A stretch of DNA of 64,000 nt from Hyphomicrobiales bacterium (lineage in GTDB: Bacteria > Pseudomonadota > Alphaproteobacteria > Rhizobiales > Beijerinckiaceae): NCBI GenBank assembly GCA_027484655.1, contig JAIXSM010000076.1:62001-126000 (forward strand), written 5' to 3'. Shown here piece after piece: positions 24,944 through 36,921 of the stretch. Under the pieces are notes generated by a model. It worked only from the letters and a program-made list of their open reading frames with translations. It did no database searches and was not told where the DNA came from. Each line of letters starts with the position of its first letter. The first letter of the stretch is position 1. The translations under genes and the position numbers were made by a program.

Positions 24944-25750
24944 ATGCTGATCCACGCCCCTGACAGTCCTTGCGTGAGCGCGCTGGCGCCGTCGCCCAAC
25001 CATGGCCCGCGTGTGGGATGCGACCGGCCGGACATGGTTGTGCTGCACTACACCGGCGCGCCGCAGGGCGGGGCGCGCGCGGCGTGGCTGGCTGATCCGG
25101 GCGGGGAAGCCTTGCGGTGGCTTGTCGATGAACGTTCGCAGGTCTCCGCGCACTACCTCGTGCATGAAGATGGGCGCATCGCGCAGCTTGTGGTCGAGGA
25201 TCGCCGCGCGTGGCACGCAGGCGTCGCCTCATGGCGCGGAGCCGGGGACATCAACTCCCGCTCCATCGGGATTGAGATCGTCAATCTCGGCCATGAAGCC
25301 GGACTGCCCGCGTTCCCCGACGCGCAGGTGGACGCGGTGATCGCGTTGTGTCGCGACATTGTCGAGCGTCACGCGATCCGCCCCGAGCGCGTGCTCGCCC
25401 ATTCGGACGTCTCGCCCGGGCGCAAGGTCGATCCCGGCGAGCGTTTTCCATGGGAGAGGCTGGCGCGCGCGGGCGTGGGCCTGTGGGCGCCCGCTGCGGA
25501 CGCGCTGGCGCCGCGGGTGTTCTGCGAGGGCGACGAGGGCCAGCCCATCCGCGCGTTGCAGGCCATGTTCGCCATGTTCGGCTACGGCCTGCCGATCACC
25601 GGCGTCTTCGACCGGCCCACCCGTGTGGTGGTGGAGGCGTTCCAACGCCACTGGCGCCAGGAGCGCGTTGACGGCGTCGTCGATGGGCAGACAGTCGCCA
25701 CATTGCGAAACCTCATTGCTCTCAGCGGGGCGGACAAGGAGCGGCCATGA
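24944..25750 (+). CDS. N-acetylmuramoyl-L-alanine amidase (Amidase_2 + peptidoglycan-binding domain)
   Basis: A 268-residue peptidoglycan hydrolase. Residues about 15-180 are an Amidase_2 (AmpD-like) zinc domain with the ligand histidine in VVLHYT, a later one in AWHAG and the block HSDVSPGRKVDPG. About residues 190-260 are a PG_binding_1 domain (IRALQAMFAMFGYGLPITGVFD). It would cut the bond between MurNAc and L-Ala, either on the wall or on recycled muropeptides. No classical signal peptide is seen, so an AmpD-like cytoplasmic location is possible; the wall-binding domain argues for AmiD-like surface action. ATG 24944 has only a weak ribosome site. Its stop overlaps the SDR gene start by 4 bp. 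Confidence 0.87.
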   Translation: MLIHAPDSPCVSALAPSPNHGPRVGCDRPDMVVLHYTGAPQGGARAAWLADPGGEALRWLVDERSQVSAHYLVHEDGRIAQLVVEDRRAWHAGVASWRGAGDINSRSIGIEIVNLGHEAGLPAFPDAQVDAVIALCRDIVERHAIRPERVLAHSDVSPGRKVDPGERFPWERLARAGVGLWAPAADALAPRVFCEGDEGQPIRALQAMFAMFGYGLPITGVFDRPTRVVVEAFQRHWRQERVDGVVDGQTVATLRNLIALSGADKERP

Positions 25751-26457
25751 CCACGTTTTTTATTACGGGCGCCAATCGCGGCATTGGCCTCGAGTTGGCG
25801 CGTCAGGCCGTGGCCTCGGGCGCGCGCGTGTTCGCGACAGCGCGACAGCCTGCGCAGGCGACCGCGCTCCAGGCGCTCGCCGAGGGCTCGGGCGACCGCG
25901 TACGCATTATCGAACTCGACGTTGCGAATGATGGTTCCATCGCCCGCGCCGCAGCGCATGTGCGTGACGAACCCATCGATGTGCTCATCAACAATGCGGG
26001 CGTGATCGGGCAGGCGAAGAGCGCGGCGGGGCAGGGGCGAACCGCGCTCGATATGGAGGCGGACGAGTTTTTGAGCGTCATGCGGGTGAACGTGCTCGGC
26101 CCGCTGCTTGTCACGCGCGCGCTGCTGCGCAACTTGCGCGCGGCCCACGGCGGCAAGGTTGCCGTGATCTCCAGCATGATGGGCTCGTTCGCTTACACAG
26201 GCGCGGAGCACATCGCCTATTCAACCTCGAAGACTGCGGTGAACAGGCTGTTCGCAGCGCTGGCTCTGGAGCTTGCTGGCGCGCGGATTCCGGTTGCGAT
26301 TCTGTCGCCGGGCTGGGTGCGCACGGACATGGGCGGGCCGAACGCCACCCTCACCGTTGAGGAGAGCGCAGCCGGCCTGCTGCGCGAGATCGCACGCACT
26401 GACATGGCGCTTTCCGGCGCCTTCCGCAGCTATGCGGGCGCCACGCTCACGTGGTGA
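25747..26457 (+). CDS. Short-chain dehydrogenase/reductase (CsgA-like)
   Basis: A 236-residue SDR enzyme: TGANRGIG nucleotide-binding motif at 8-15, NNAG at about 83-86, and the catalytic Ser, Tyr and Lys in ISSMMGS and YSTSK. It reduces or oxidises a carbonyl or hydroxyl with NAD(P); the substrate is unknown. Its ATG overlaps the amidase stop (ATGA), so the two are translated in a coupled way. It is convergent with metH across a repeat-rich gap. Confidence 0.92.
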   Translation: MTTFFITGANRGIGLELARQAVASGARVFATARQPAQATALQALAEGSGDRVRIIELDVANDGSIARAAAHVRDEPIDVLINNAGVIGQAKSAAGQGRTALDMEADEFLSVMRVNVLGPLLVTRALLRNLRAAHGGKVAVISSMMGSFAYTGAEHIAYSTSKTAVNRLFAALALELAGARIPVAILSPGWVRTDMGGPNATLTVEESAAGLLREIARTDMALSGAFRSYAGATLTW

Positions 26458-26520
26458 GCGCGGATATCCAGTTGCAAGCCACGTAAGCGCGCGAGGATGG
26501 GCGAGGACCTTGCTGGCGTT

Positions 26521-26657
26521 CACCCCCTCCCCGGCGCCATCCGGCGCCGACCCTCCCCCGCTACAGCGGGAGAGGGAAGCCAACGATCAGCATTGAGTTC
26601 GTGTAATTAAGTACAGACCAACGTGCGCGACTCCCTCTCCCAAGAAGTGGGAGAGGG
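26521..26657. repeat. Pair of inverted intergenic hairpin repeats
   Basis: In the gap between the convergent SDR and metH genes, two stem-loops occur: CCCTCCCCCGCT with AGCGGGAGAGGG (26551-26576) and CCCTCTCCCA with TGGGAGAGGG (26633-26657). They carry the same kind of tail (GGTGAGGG or its complement) in opposite orientation and enclose about 55 bases of ordinary sequence. Such CTCCCTCTCCC elements are dispersed repeats in many Hyphomicrobiales. GGCGCCATCCGGCGCC (26533-26548) is a further small hairpin. No gene is seen from 26458 to 26752. Confidence 0.7.
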
Positions 26658-26709
26658 TGGTTTGCGGACCAAACCGGGTGAGGGCTTATCGCTGCCTCGC
26701 AGTTAGTTG

Positions 26710-26733
26710 TGCGCGCGAGGACGCGCGCGGTCC
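26710..26733. repeat. Single arm of the GC-rich palindromic repeat
   Basis: TGCGCGCGAGGACGCGCGCG, followed by GTCC, matches the right arm of the elements at 18657-18722 and 18836-18900 except for one base. The left arm is missing. It lies 20 bases past the metH stop. Confidence 0.6.
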
Positions 26734-26752
26734 CATCAAACGCAAGCCCGCG

Positions 26753-30472
<3,720 letters not shown>

Positions 30473-30473
30473 G

Positions 30474-31379
30474 TCAGGCGGCTTTCTGCGTGGGCTGCGG
30501 GCGCAGGCCGAGCATGTGGCAGATCGCGAACACGAGATCGGCCTTGTTCATGGTGTAGAAATGGAAGTCGCGAACGCCATGATCGACGAGATCAAGCGCC
30601 TGTTCGGCGGCCACTGCCGCGGCGACGAGGCGTCGCGTGGCGGGATCGTCGTCGAGCCCATCGAAGCGCGCGGCGAGCCATGCGGGCACGCTGGCGCCGG
30701 TCCTCTGCGCGAACGAGGCCGTCTGGCGGAAGTTCTGCACCGGCACGAGGCCGGGCACGATCGGGATGTCGATGCCGCGCGCGCGCACGCGCTCCACGTA
30801 ACGCAGGTACGTTTCGTTCTCGAAGAAGAACTGCGTGACCGCGCGGGTGGCGCCAGCGTCAATCTTCGCCTTCAGGGCGTCGAGATCCTGCTCGAAGCTC
30901 GTCGCCTCCGGGTGCTTTTCGGGGTAGGCGGACACGGTGACCTCGAAATCGCCGATGCGGCGGATTCCCGCCACGAGATCGGCGGAGGTCTGGTAGCCGT
31001 CCGGATGAGCCTCAAAGCGCGCGCCCACGCCCGCAGGCGGATCGCCGCGCAGCGCCACGATGTGGCGCACGCCAAGATCCCAATACTCACGCACCACTTC
31101 GTCCACCTCGGCGCGGCTGGCGCCCACGCAGGTGAGGTGCGCTGCGGGACGAAGGTTCGTCTCGGCGAGGATGCGGGCCACGGTGGCGTGGGTGCGCTGG
31201 CGCGTAGAGCCGCCCGCGCCGTAGGTCACCGAGACGAAGTTTGGTCGAAGCGGCTCCAGTCGCTGCACGGACTGCCACAGCGCGTCCTCCATCTCCGCCG
31301 ACTTCGGCGGGAAGAACTCGAACGACACGCGGATGGGGGCCGACCCGGCGCGGCTCGGCCGCAGATCGATGGCGTCCAT
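30474..31379 (-). CDS. metF: 5,10-methylenetetrahydrofolate reductase
   Basis: A 301-residue FAD enzyme that makes the 5-methyltetrahydrofolate used by MetH. It shows the TIM-barrel opening [17 protein letters not shown] for folate binding and RGDPPAG in the flavin site. The start codon overlaps the stop of the regulator upstream by one base (TGATG), and metH starts one base after its stop. The operon order regulator-metF-metH couples methyl supply to demand. Confidence 0.95.
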   Translation of the reverse strand: MDAIDLRPSRAGSAPIRVSFEFFPPKSAEMEDALWQSVQRLEPLRPNFVSVTYGAGGSTRQRTHATVARILAETNLRPAAHLTCVGASRAEVDEVVREYWDLGVRHIVALRGDPPAGVGARFEAHPDGYQTSADLVAGIRRIGDFEVTVSAYPEKHPEATSFEQDLDALKAKIDAGATRAVTQFFFENETYLRYVERVRARGIDIPIVPGLVPVQNFRQTASFAQRTGASVPAWLAARFDGLDDDPATRRLVAAAVAAEQALDLVDHGVRDFHFYTMNKADLVFAICHMLGLRPQPTQKAA

Positions 31380-32404
31380 CAGGCAAGCTCCATGGAAGTG
31401 GGAAGAAAATCGGTGACCATGCGCGGATCCCGCGCGATCCAGAGCGAAACGGTCAGTTTGTCGTCGCGCGGGCGGCTGGCGGCGAGGTCGCGCCCGCCGA
31501 CGATTTCGAGGCCGATCGCCGTCATCATCTCGTTGATCTCGTCGCGCTTGAAGCCAAGGCGACGGTGCGCGTGTTTCTCGCGCAGGAATTCAAGCTCGTG
31601 CGGGGCGAAATCAACCACCACAAGCCGCCCGCCCGGACGCAGGGCGCGCGCGGCCTCGCGAAGCGCGCGCTGGGGATCGTCGAGGTAATGCAGAACCTGA
31701 TGCACCAGCACGAGATCGTAGCTGTCGCGCTCCACCGGCAGCGCGTACACGTCGCCCTGGCGAAGCGACACGTTGCGCAACCCGGCGCGCTCCACCTCTG
31801 CGCGGGCGACCGATAGCATCGCCGGGCTCAGGTCAACGCCAACCACCCGGCCGGCGTACGGCGCCAGCAGTTGCAGCATCCGCCCGGTGCCGGTCCCCAG
31901 GTCCAGCACTGCGGCGAGGGGGCCCTCGCCCACAAGATCGAGGATAACGCTCTCCACCTCCTCCTCCGGGACGTGGAGAGAGCGGATGCGGCTCCAGTCC
32001 GCGGCGATCTCGGAGAAATAGCGCGCGGCGGCCTCCGCCCGGTTGCGGCGAACCTCCGCGAGCCGCTGGCGGTCGGCTGCAAGCTGGGCGTCCGTGGGAT
32101 CGAGCTGGCCCAGAATATCCCGGGCCAGGGCCGCTATCGGTCCGCCCTGGGCGATGTTGAAGAAGGCCCACGCCCCTTCGCGATGCCGCTCAACAAGGCC
32201 GGACTCCACGAGAAGCTTCAGGTGGCGTGATACCCGCGGCTGGGATTGTCCAAGGATATGAACGAGTTCTGAGACAGTTATCTCAGCTTCCGCCAGCAGC
32301 GCGAGCAGGCGCAGGCGGGTGATCTCGCCTGCGGCCTCCAGTCCGGCGAGGATACTCGCCAGAGGAGCGCGTGCTTTCGTGTGCGGGCCATCCAATATCA
32401 ACAT
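31379..32404 (-). CDS. ArsR-type regulator fused to SAM methyltransferase domain (SahR-like)
   Basis: A 341-residue two-domain protein. Residues about 20-90 form an ArsR-type winged helix (SELVHILGQSQPRVSRHLKL as recognition region). From about 125 on is a class I methyltransferase fold with LDLGTGTG at 167-174 for the cofactor and LVHQVLHYLDDP. In proteobacteria, ArsR-type regulators that sense S-adenosylhomocysteine (SahR) control the methionine cycle, and in alphaproteobacteria this fused form commonly precedes metF and metH. Here the methyltransferase fold could sense SAM/SAH. The ATG at 32404 is embedded in the palindrome 32402-32419, consistent with autoregulation. Ligand and targets are inference from the family and operon. 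Confidence 0.85.
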   Translation of the reverse strand: MLILDGPHTKARAPLASILAGLEAAGEITRLRLLALLAEAEITVSELVHILGQSQPRVSRHLKLLVESGLVERHREGAWAFFNIAQGGPIAALARDILGQLDPTDAQLAADRQRLAEVRRNRAEAAARYFSEIAADWSRIRSLHVPEEEVESVILDLVGEGPLAAVLDLGTGTGRMLQLLAPYAGRVVGVDLSPAMLSVARAEVERAGLRNVSLRQGDVYALPVERDSYDLVLVHQVLHYLDDPQRALREAARALRPGGRLVVVDFAPHELEFLREKHAHRRLGFKRDEINEMMTAIGLEIVGGRDLAASRPRDDKLTVSLWIARDPRMVTDFLPTSMELA

Positions 32405-32419
32405 AAAGATATCTTTATG
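32402..32419. promoter_or_regulatory. Perfect 18-bp palindrome, probable operator of the methionine-cycle operon
   Basis: CATAAAGATATCTTTATG reads the same on both strands, and its left three bases are the start codon of the regulator gene. It is the only such AT-rich palindrome seen in the window. Binding here would block transcription or translation start of regulator-metF-metH. That the ArsR-type protein binds it is inference. Confidence 0.7.
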
Positions 32420-32642
32420 CAAAGACGCGCCATAAAGCAAGGACGTCGCCCACTCAAAACATGTTTGTGGGAAATTGCCCAAAGCCGGGTATGGGGGCGC
32501 GCATGGGCGATTTTACGCGATCATGGCGGCGAAGGCCGGCAGGACGCTCGGGAAGGCTTCCGCTCATTCCCTTTGCTCCGCGCACGAGCGTGAGCGGGCC
32601 CACAATGTCAGAAAGAAGGAGAGGGGGGGCGCCTTGCGGCTG

Positions 32643-33509
32643 TCAGCTCGCCGGCTTGCGGCGTCGCACGAACAGGTTGGCTGTCACAGCCTGTGCGATG
32701 TGTTCGGCCATGCACTGGTAGCCGAGATCGTTCAGATGGAAGTCGTCGTCCGCCATCATGCGGATGCTCGCCTTGGTCTTGGCGATGAACTCCATGGCCT
32801 GATAGCGCCGCACGTAGATGACATTTTGCTCCACCGCGACGCGTTTCAGCGCCTCGCGGATCGCAAAGTAATGCTCATCGCGGGCGAACTTCGGCGTGTA
32901 CTGCAGGCCGACGAGCACCACGTCGATCTTCTTGCGCTTGAGCACGGCGACGGTTTTGCCGACCGTTCGTTCGAACGATTCGACCGACACCCGCTGCACA
33001 GCGTCGTTGGTGCCGACTTGCCAGAGCACCAGATCGGGCTTGATGAGCGCCGCTTCCATCCGCAGGCGATCAGCGGTCGTGCCGGCGGTCTCGCCGGAAA
33101 CCCCGCGGTTGATCATCTCGATAGGGATGTCCTTGAGGACGCGCTCAAGCATCCCCTCAAGCTGGGAGGGATAGTTCTTGCGGTTGGATGTGGCGCCCAC
33201 GCCCCATGTCGAGGATGAGCCGATGGCGAGGATGCGCAACGGCAGGTTCTTCTCAAGCCGGCTTACCAGCGTGGGAAGCGGAGCAGGCGCGGCGATCTCG
33301 CTGGTGGGGACCGAGCACTGCCCGCTCAGGGGATGGGTCGGCGCAGCCTCGACAACGGTTTCCGGGGCAGCGGGCGCCGGCTGGGTTTGGACCACAGCGG
33401 GAGTCTGCGGCGCCGGGTCCGCCGGCGTCGTCTGGGCGACGGCCACCGACGCCGCGCAAGCGAACGCCAGTCCCGCCATGTACCTCAGGCCTAAAGCCGT
33501 TGTCGCCAT
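32643..33509 (-). CDS. SGNH-hydrolase (GDSL-like esterase), exported
   Basis: A 288-residue protein with a signal peptide (hydrophobic stretch ending near SVAVAQ), a Pro/Ala-rich linker of about 40 residues and an SGNH esterase domain. The four family blocks are there: GSSSTWG (Ser nucleophile), NRGVSGE, GTND and DDFHLND with the catalytic Asp-His. The start (ATG 33509) overlaps the end of the OpgC gene by 19 bases; ATG 33479 is an alternative. It is downstream of and coupled to an OpgC acyltransferase, so it probably acts on the acyl groups that enzyme adds (inference). Confidence 0.85.
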   Translation of the reverse strand: MATTALGLRYMAGLAFACAASVAVAQTTPADPAPQTPAVVQTQPAPAAPETVVEAAPTHPLSGQCSVPTSEIAAPAPLPTLVSRLEKNLPLRILAIGSSSTWGVGATSNRKNYPSQLEGMLERVLKDIPIEMINRGVSGETAGTTADRLRMEAALIKPDLVLWQVGTNDAVQRVSVESFERTVGKTVAVLKRKKIDVVLVGLQYTPKFARDEHYFAIREALKRVAVEQNVIYVRRYQAMEFIAKTKASIRMMADDDFHLNDLGYQCMAEHIAQAVTANLFVRRRKPAS

Positions 33510-34633
33510 TCCGACACCCAAGCGGTTACGCTCAGTCCTACGAGTCCAATTAATAGCACAGCTACGTCAACCGACAAGTTGCCTTCGAACGTGAACCGGG
33601 CGATCTGGCCCGCGAGGCTCAGCAGCGAACCCACGCAAAACACATTAAGCGAATTTCGCCCCAGCATCGAGAAATACTGGACCAGCGGCTTCGCCCACCT
33701 CGCTAGATATAGGAACGCTCCACCGAAAGCAGCAACCAGCGCAAGCACATGCAGAAGGCGCAGCGGCGTCTGGAACGTCTTGTCGACGACGAAAAACGCG
33801 GCAGGCTCCGGGGCGGTCAGCCAGTCCGGATACCAGCCCCAAACAGCCGCGAAGAAGCTTCCGACGACGAACGAAATGCCGAGGAACCGCAATCCTGTCC
33901 GATGTTTCTTGATAAGGCGCTGTGGCCGGCCGTCGCCGCCCAGAACGTAGCCGATCACGAAAACCAGCTGCCACGCGAACGGGTTGAAGAACCAGCGGCC
34001 CTCCACGGGCCATGTCGGCAGGTTGAAGCCTGTGTACAACGTCGCGGCGTAGACAGCGCAGGAGAGCGCCAGCAGGGCGCCCGGTGTGAAGCGGTGCAGG
34101 ATCGCGATCGCCGGCGCGACCGTCATCAGGACGATGTACAACGGCAGAATGTCAAAATAACCAAGGTGATGAGTGAGTATCACCAGACCGATGTTCGCCG
34201 TCACCGGCTCGTCGAACACCGCCGCCGCGTTGTTCCATTGCAAAACGAGGTTGGTCTGGGCCAGCAGGGCCGTGGCCGCGATCATCGCCACCGCGATCAC
34301 CGTGATGACCAACTGGGCGACGTACAGGACGACCGCCCGTCCGCCGATGCGGAACACAAGGCGCAATGGCTCCAGATCCCGCGAGCGGTCCACCATGGCG
34401 CGAAGGGACCAGCCAGCGAGCAGGACGAAGAGTTCGGCGGAGTCCGAGAAGCCGAAGTTCCTGTAGGTAAACGTTTCGAAATAGATGCCTGGAATGTGGT
34501 TCACGAAGATCGTGACCAGCGCGAAACCGCGCCAGAAATCAATCTCGTTGGGGGGGCGCGTTCCCTTCACCTTCGGGGGGACCGAAGGCATGGGAGCGAC
34601 CGGGCGTTTTGCTAGTTCGTCCATCGCAGGCAT
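33491..34633 (-). CDS. OpgC-family membrane acyltransferase (2)
   Basis: A polytopic inner-membrane protein of about 380 residues, paralogous to the protein at 22118-23260. Shared blocks are NEIDFWRGFALVTIFVNH, SAELFVLLAGWS, FNPFAWQLVFVIGY and LGRNSLNVF. The N-terminus carries a short Pro/Lys-rich cytoplasmic tail. Start is uncertain between ATG 34633 and ATG 34624. In the order read (leftwards) it is the first gene of a pair with an SGNH esterase, and it is divergent from mraZ. Acceptor sugar unknown. Confidence 0.83.
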   Translation of the reverse strand: MPAMDELAKRPVAPMPSVPPKVKGTRPPNEIDFWRGFALVTIFVNHIPGIYFETFTYRNFGFSDSAELFVLLAGWSLRAMVDRSRDLEPLRLVFRIGGRAVVLYVAQLVITVIAVAMIAATALLAQTNLVLQWNNAAAVFDEPVTANIGLVILTHHLGYFDILPLYIVLMTVAPAIAILHRFTPGALLALSCAVYAATLYTGFNLPTWPVEGRWFFNPFAWQLVFVIGYVLGGDGRPQRLIKKHRTGLRFLGISFVVGSFFAAVWGWYPDWLTAPEPAAFFVVDKTFQTPLRLLHVLALVAAFGGAFLYLARWAKPLVQYFSMLGRNSLNVFCVGSLLSLAGQIARFTFEGNLSVDVAVLLIGLVGLSVTAWVSEWRQRL

Positions 34634-34807
34634 CGCTTCGGCTTGTCGGCTCGATGTAGTCCCGCCGGAATCCGGTGTCGAGGGCGTCGCCGCAAATTCT
34701 GCGCCCCGTTGAGAGCGTACGCTGATTTGCAAGATTTTCTTAACGTTAACGTGGCCATCGTACGGCAGGTGGAAAAGGGGCCGGCGCGCTGGCCCGTTTG
34801 ATTGACG

Positions 34808-34842
34808 TCCCATACAATCCCATGCTATCCCAAATCATCCCG
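34808..34842 (+). promoter_or_regulatory. Four MraZ boxes and probable dcw promoter
   Basis: TCCCA occurs at 34808, 34818 and 34828 and TCCCG at 34838, at exact 10-base spacing. These are the complements of TGGGA/CGGGA, the TGGG-N5 direct repeats bound by MraZ. They overlap a candidate promoter (TTGACG at 34803-34808 and TATCCC at 34826-34831, 17 bases apart; TACAAT at 34813-34818 is another possible -10 box), which fits autorepression of the cluster by MraZ. Confidence 0.85.
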
Positions 34843-34981
34843 TCGGTTCACCAGACTGGACGCGCGGCGCCGGGGTTCCGGGGCCATCTCGCGGTCGTTT
34901 GGCCGCAGGGCGTCCTTGAAACGATGCGGGATGGCGCGTCGCGTTCGCCGGGCTGCCTCAGTTTGGCCCGGCCAAGTCCGA

Positions 34982-35476
34982 GTGGCTGCGTTGGATCGGT
35001 TCGTCTCCCATGTCACCAACAGGCTGGACGCAAAGGGTCGCGTGTCGATCCCGGCGTCGTTCCGGGCGGTGTTGGCGCGGGACGGATACGAGGGGCTGTA
35101 CGTTCATCCGTCTTTGGATGCGGAAGCGCTGGATTGCGGCGGTTTCGCTCTCGTCAGGGAGATCGATGCGGTGCTCGGCCGGTTCGCTGCGTATTCCACG
35201 GAGCACGACGTTTATTCGACGGCTCTGCTGGGGGACGGAGAGGTTCTGAAGGTGGATCCGGAGGGCCGGATCATGCTTCCGGACCGGTTCCGGGAGTATG
35301 CGAACGTGGTCTCCGAGGTCACGTTTGTGGGGCAGGGGTACAAGTTTCAGATCTGGGAACCGGGACGTTTTCGCGCCCACCTGGAAGAGGCCAGAAACCA
35401 GGTGCGGGAATTGCGCAAGCGGCTTGGAACTCCCGAGGGCGGGGATCGTCCTCAGCCTCGAGGAGCGCGGGAATGA
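34982..35476 (+). CDS. mraZ: Transcriptional regulator MraZ
   Basis: A 164-residue DNA-binding protein with two MraZ/AbrB-type half domains ([20 protein letters not shown] at the start; [17 protein letters not shown] later). It forms a ring and binds TGGG repeats in its own promoter. The canonical start motif is M-D-R-F; here the codon before D-R-F is TTG (34991) and a GTG lies three codons earlier (34982). Neither has a strong ribosome site, and GTG is chosen provisionally. Its stop overlaps the rsmH start by 4 bp. First gene of the dcw cluster. Confidence 0.93.
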   Translation: MAALDRFVSHVTNRLDAKGRVSIPASFRAVLARDGYEGLYVHPSLDAEALDCGGFALVREIDAVLGRFAAYSTEHDVYSTALLGDGEVLKVDPEGRIMLPDRFREYANVVSEVTFVGQGYKFQIWEPGRFRAHLEEARNQVRELRKRLGTPEGGDRPQPRGARE

Positions 35477-36513
35477 CGTCGGGTCGCGGCGAGGAGAGCA
35501 CTCCTGTCGCTGGCGGACCGGCCCGGCATGTTCCTGTACTCCTCGAGGAGGTTCTGGCGGCGCTCGGCCCGCGCGACGGGGGCGTGTACCTCGACGGCAC
35601 GTTCGGCGCCGGGGGATACACGACCGCGATTCTCGCAGCGCCCGGAACCCGTGTGCTGGCCCTCGACCGCGATCCGACAGCAATCACAGCCGGCGCTTCC
35701 CTTCGCGAGCAATTCGGCGAGCGGCTCTTGCTGCGCCAGACGCGTTTCAGTGATCTGGACACGGTCGCTGCGGCGGCGGGCTTCGGCGGTCTCGACGGCG
35801 TTGTCCTTGATATTGGCGTGTCCTCCATGCAGCTCGATGAGGCAGCGCGGGGTTTTTCGTTCCGCTTCGAGGGGCCGCTCGACATGCGCATGGAGATGAG
35901 CGGGCGCAGCGCCGCGGACATCGTCAACGAGGCGGACGAGGAAGAGATCGCCGATATTCTCTACCATTTCGGGGAGGAGCGGCTTGCGCGCCGCATCGCC
36001 CGGGCCATCGTCGCCGACCGCAAGGCGACGCCATTTCACACCACCGCCCAACTCGCAGGGCTGATCGAGCGCCTCAATCCGCCGCGGTTCGGGCAGATTC
36101 ATCCCGCAACCCGTTCGTTTCAGGGCCTGCGTATCGCGGTCAACGATGAGCTTGGCGAACTGGCGCGCGCGCTGGCTGCGGCCGAGCGGGCGCTGAAGGT
36201 CGGCGGCGTGCTGGCCATCGTCAGTTTTCATTCGCTGGAAGATCGCATCGTCAAGCAGTTCTTCGCCGAGCGTTCCGGGCGCGGGCGCGCCCGCTCGCGC
36301 TTGCTGCCTGGCGAGCCGGCGCCTCCGGAGCCGACATTCGATTGCCCGGGCGCACAGCCCGTCGCCCCGTCCGAGACCGAGGTGCGGGCCAATCCGCGCG
36401 CCCGTTCTGCCCGGCTCAGGTTCGGCGTACGCACGCCGGCAGCCGCGCTGGGCCTCTCCGGCGCCTGGTCGCAACTCGCCGTTCTCCCCGAGCGCCAGAG
36501 GAAGGGACGATGA
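35473..36513 (+). CDS. rsmH: 16S rRNA (cytosine-1402-N4)-methyltransferase
   Basis: A 346-residue SAM methyltransferase (MraW/RsmH) that methylates C1402 of 16S rRNA. Family blocks are [21 protein letters not shown] (SAM motif), [17 protein letters not shown] and [13 protein letters not shown]. The C-terminal extension after about 290 is less conserved. ATG 35473 overlaps the mraZ stop, and its own stop overlaps ftsL (ATGA), so translation is coupled through three genes. Confidence 0.95.
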   Translation: MTSGRGEESTPVAGGPARHVPVLLEEVLAALGPRDGGVYLDGTFGAGGYTTAILAAPGTRVLALDRDPTAITAGASLREQFGERLLLRQTRFSDLDTVAAAAGFGGLDGVVLDIGVSSMQLDEAARGFSFRFEGPLDMRMEMSGRSAADIVNEADEEEIADILYHFGEERLARRIARAIVADRKATPFHTTAQLAGLIERLNPPRFGQIHPATRSFQGLRIAVNDELGELARALAAAERALKVGGVLAIVSFHSLEDRIVKQFFAERSGRGRARSRLLPGEPAPPEPTFDCPGAQPVAPSETEVRANPRARSARLRFGVRTPAAALGLSGAWSQLAVLPERQRKGR

Positions 36514-36920
36514 GTATTTTTCGCTGGCTCAACGTGCTCGCCGTGCTCGCCCTCCTGGGGTCGGCGATCTACGCCTACCGGATCAAGTACCAGACGATCT
36601 ACTATGGCGAGCAGATCACCAAGCTGAAGAACCAGAACCAGCGCGAGCGCGACTCGATTGCGGTGCTGCGCGCCGAGTGGGCGCACCTCACCCGCCCCAC
36701 GCGGATCCAGTCCCTCGCTGAACAGCACCTCGACCTGAAACAACTCACGGTCGATCAGATCGTGCAGGTCACGGACCTGCCGGATCAGCCGCCTCGGCAG
36801 GACAACATCGCCCGCAAGCTGGAGACGCTGGGCATTGGCGACATGATTACGCCCAGGGATCCCAGGGCGGCCGCCGCTGCGGCGACCACGCCGGGGTCAC
36901 GGGCCCGGCAGGAGCGCTAA
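36510..36920 (+). CDS. ftsL: Cell division protein FtsL
   Basis: A 136-residue bitopic protein with one membrane segment (about 6-22) and a periplasmic coiled coil (about 35-75) holding the FtsB/FtsQ-binding surface and [15 protein letters not shown], which is shared among alphaproteobacterial FtsL proteins. It links FtsQB to FtsWI. The start overlaps the rsmH stop. It is placed exactly between rsmH and ftsI as in other members of the class. Confidence 0.9.
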   Translation: MSIFRWLNVLAVLALLGSAIYAYRIKYQTIYYGEQITKLKNQNQRERDSIAVLRAEWAHLTRPTRIQSLAEQHLDLKQLTVDQIVQVTDLPDQPPRQDNIARKLETLGIGDMITPRDPRAAAAAATTPGSRARQER

Positions 36921-36921
36921 G

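Noticed and set aside
34802-34981. Upstream extensions of mraZ and of rsmH towards 34,800
   Set aside because: They would translate the MraZ boxes and promoter; the conserved N-termini of both families begin later.
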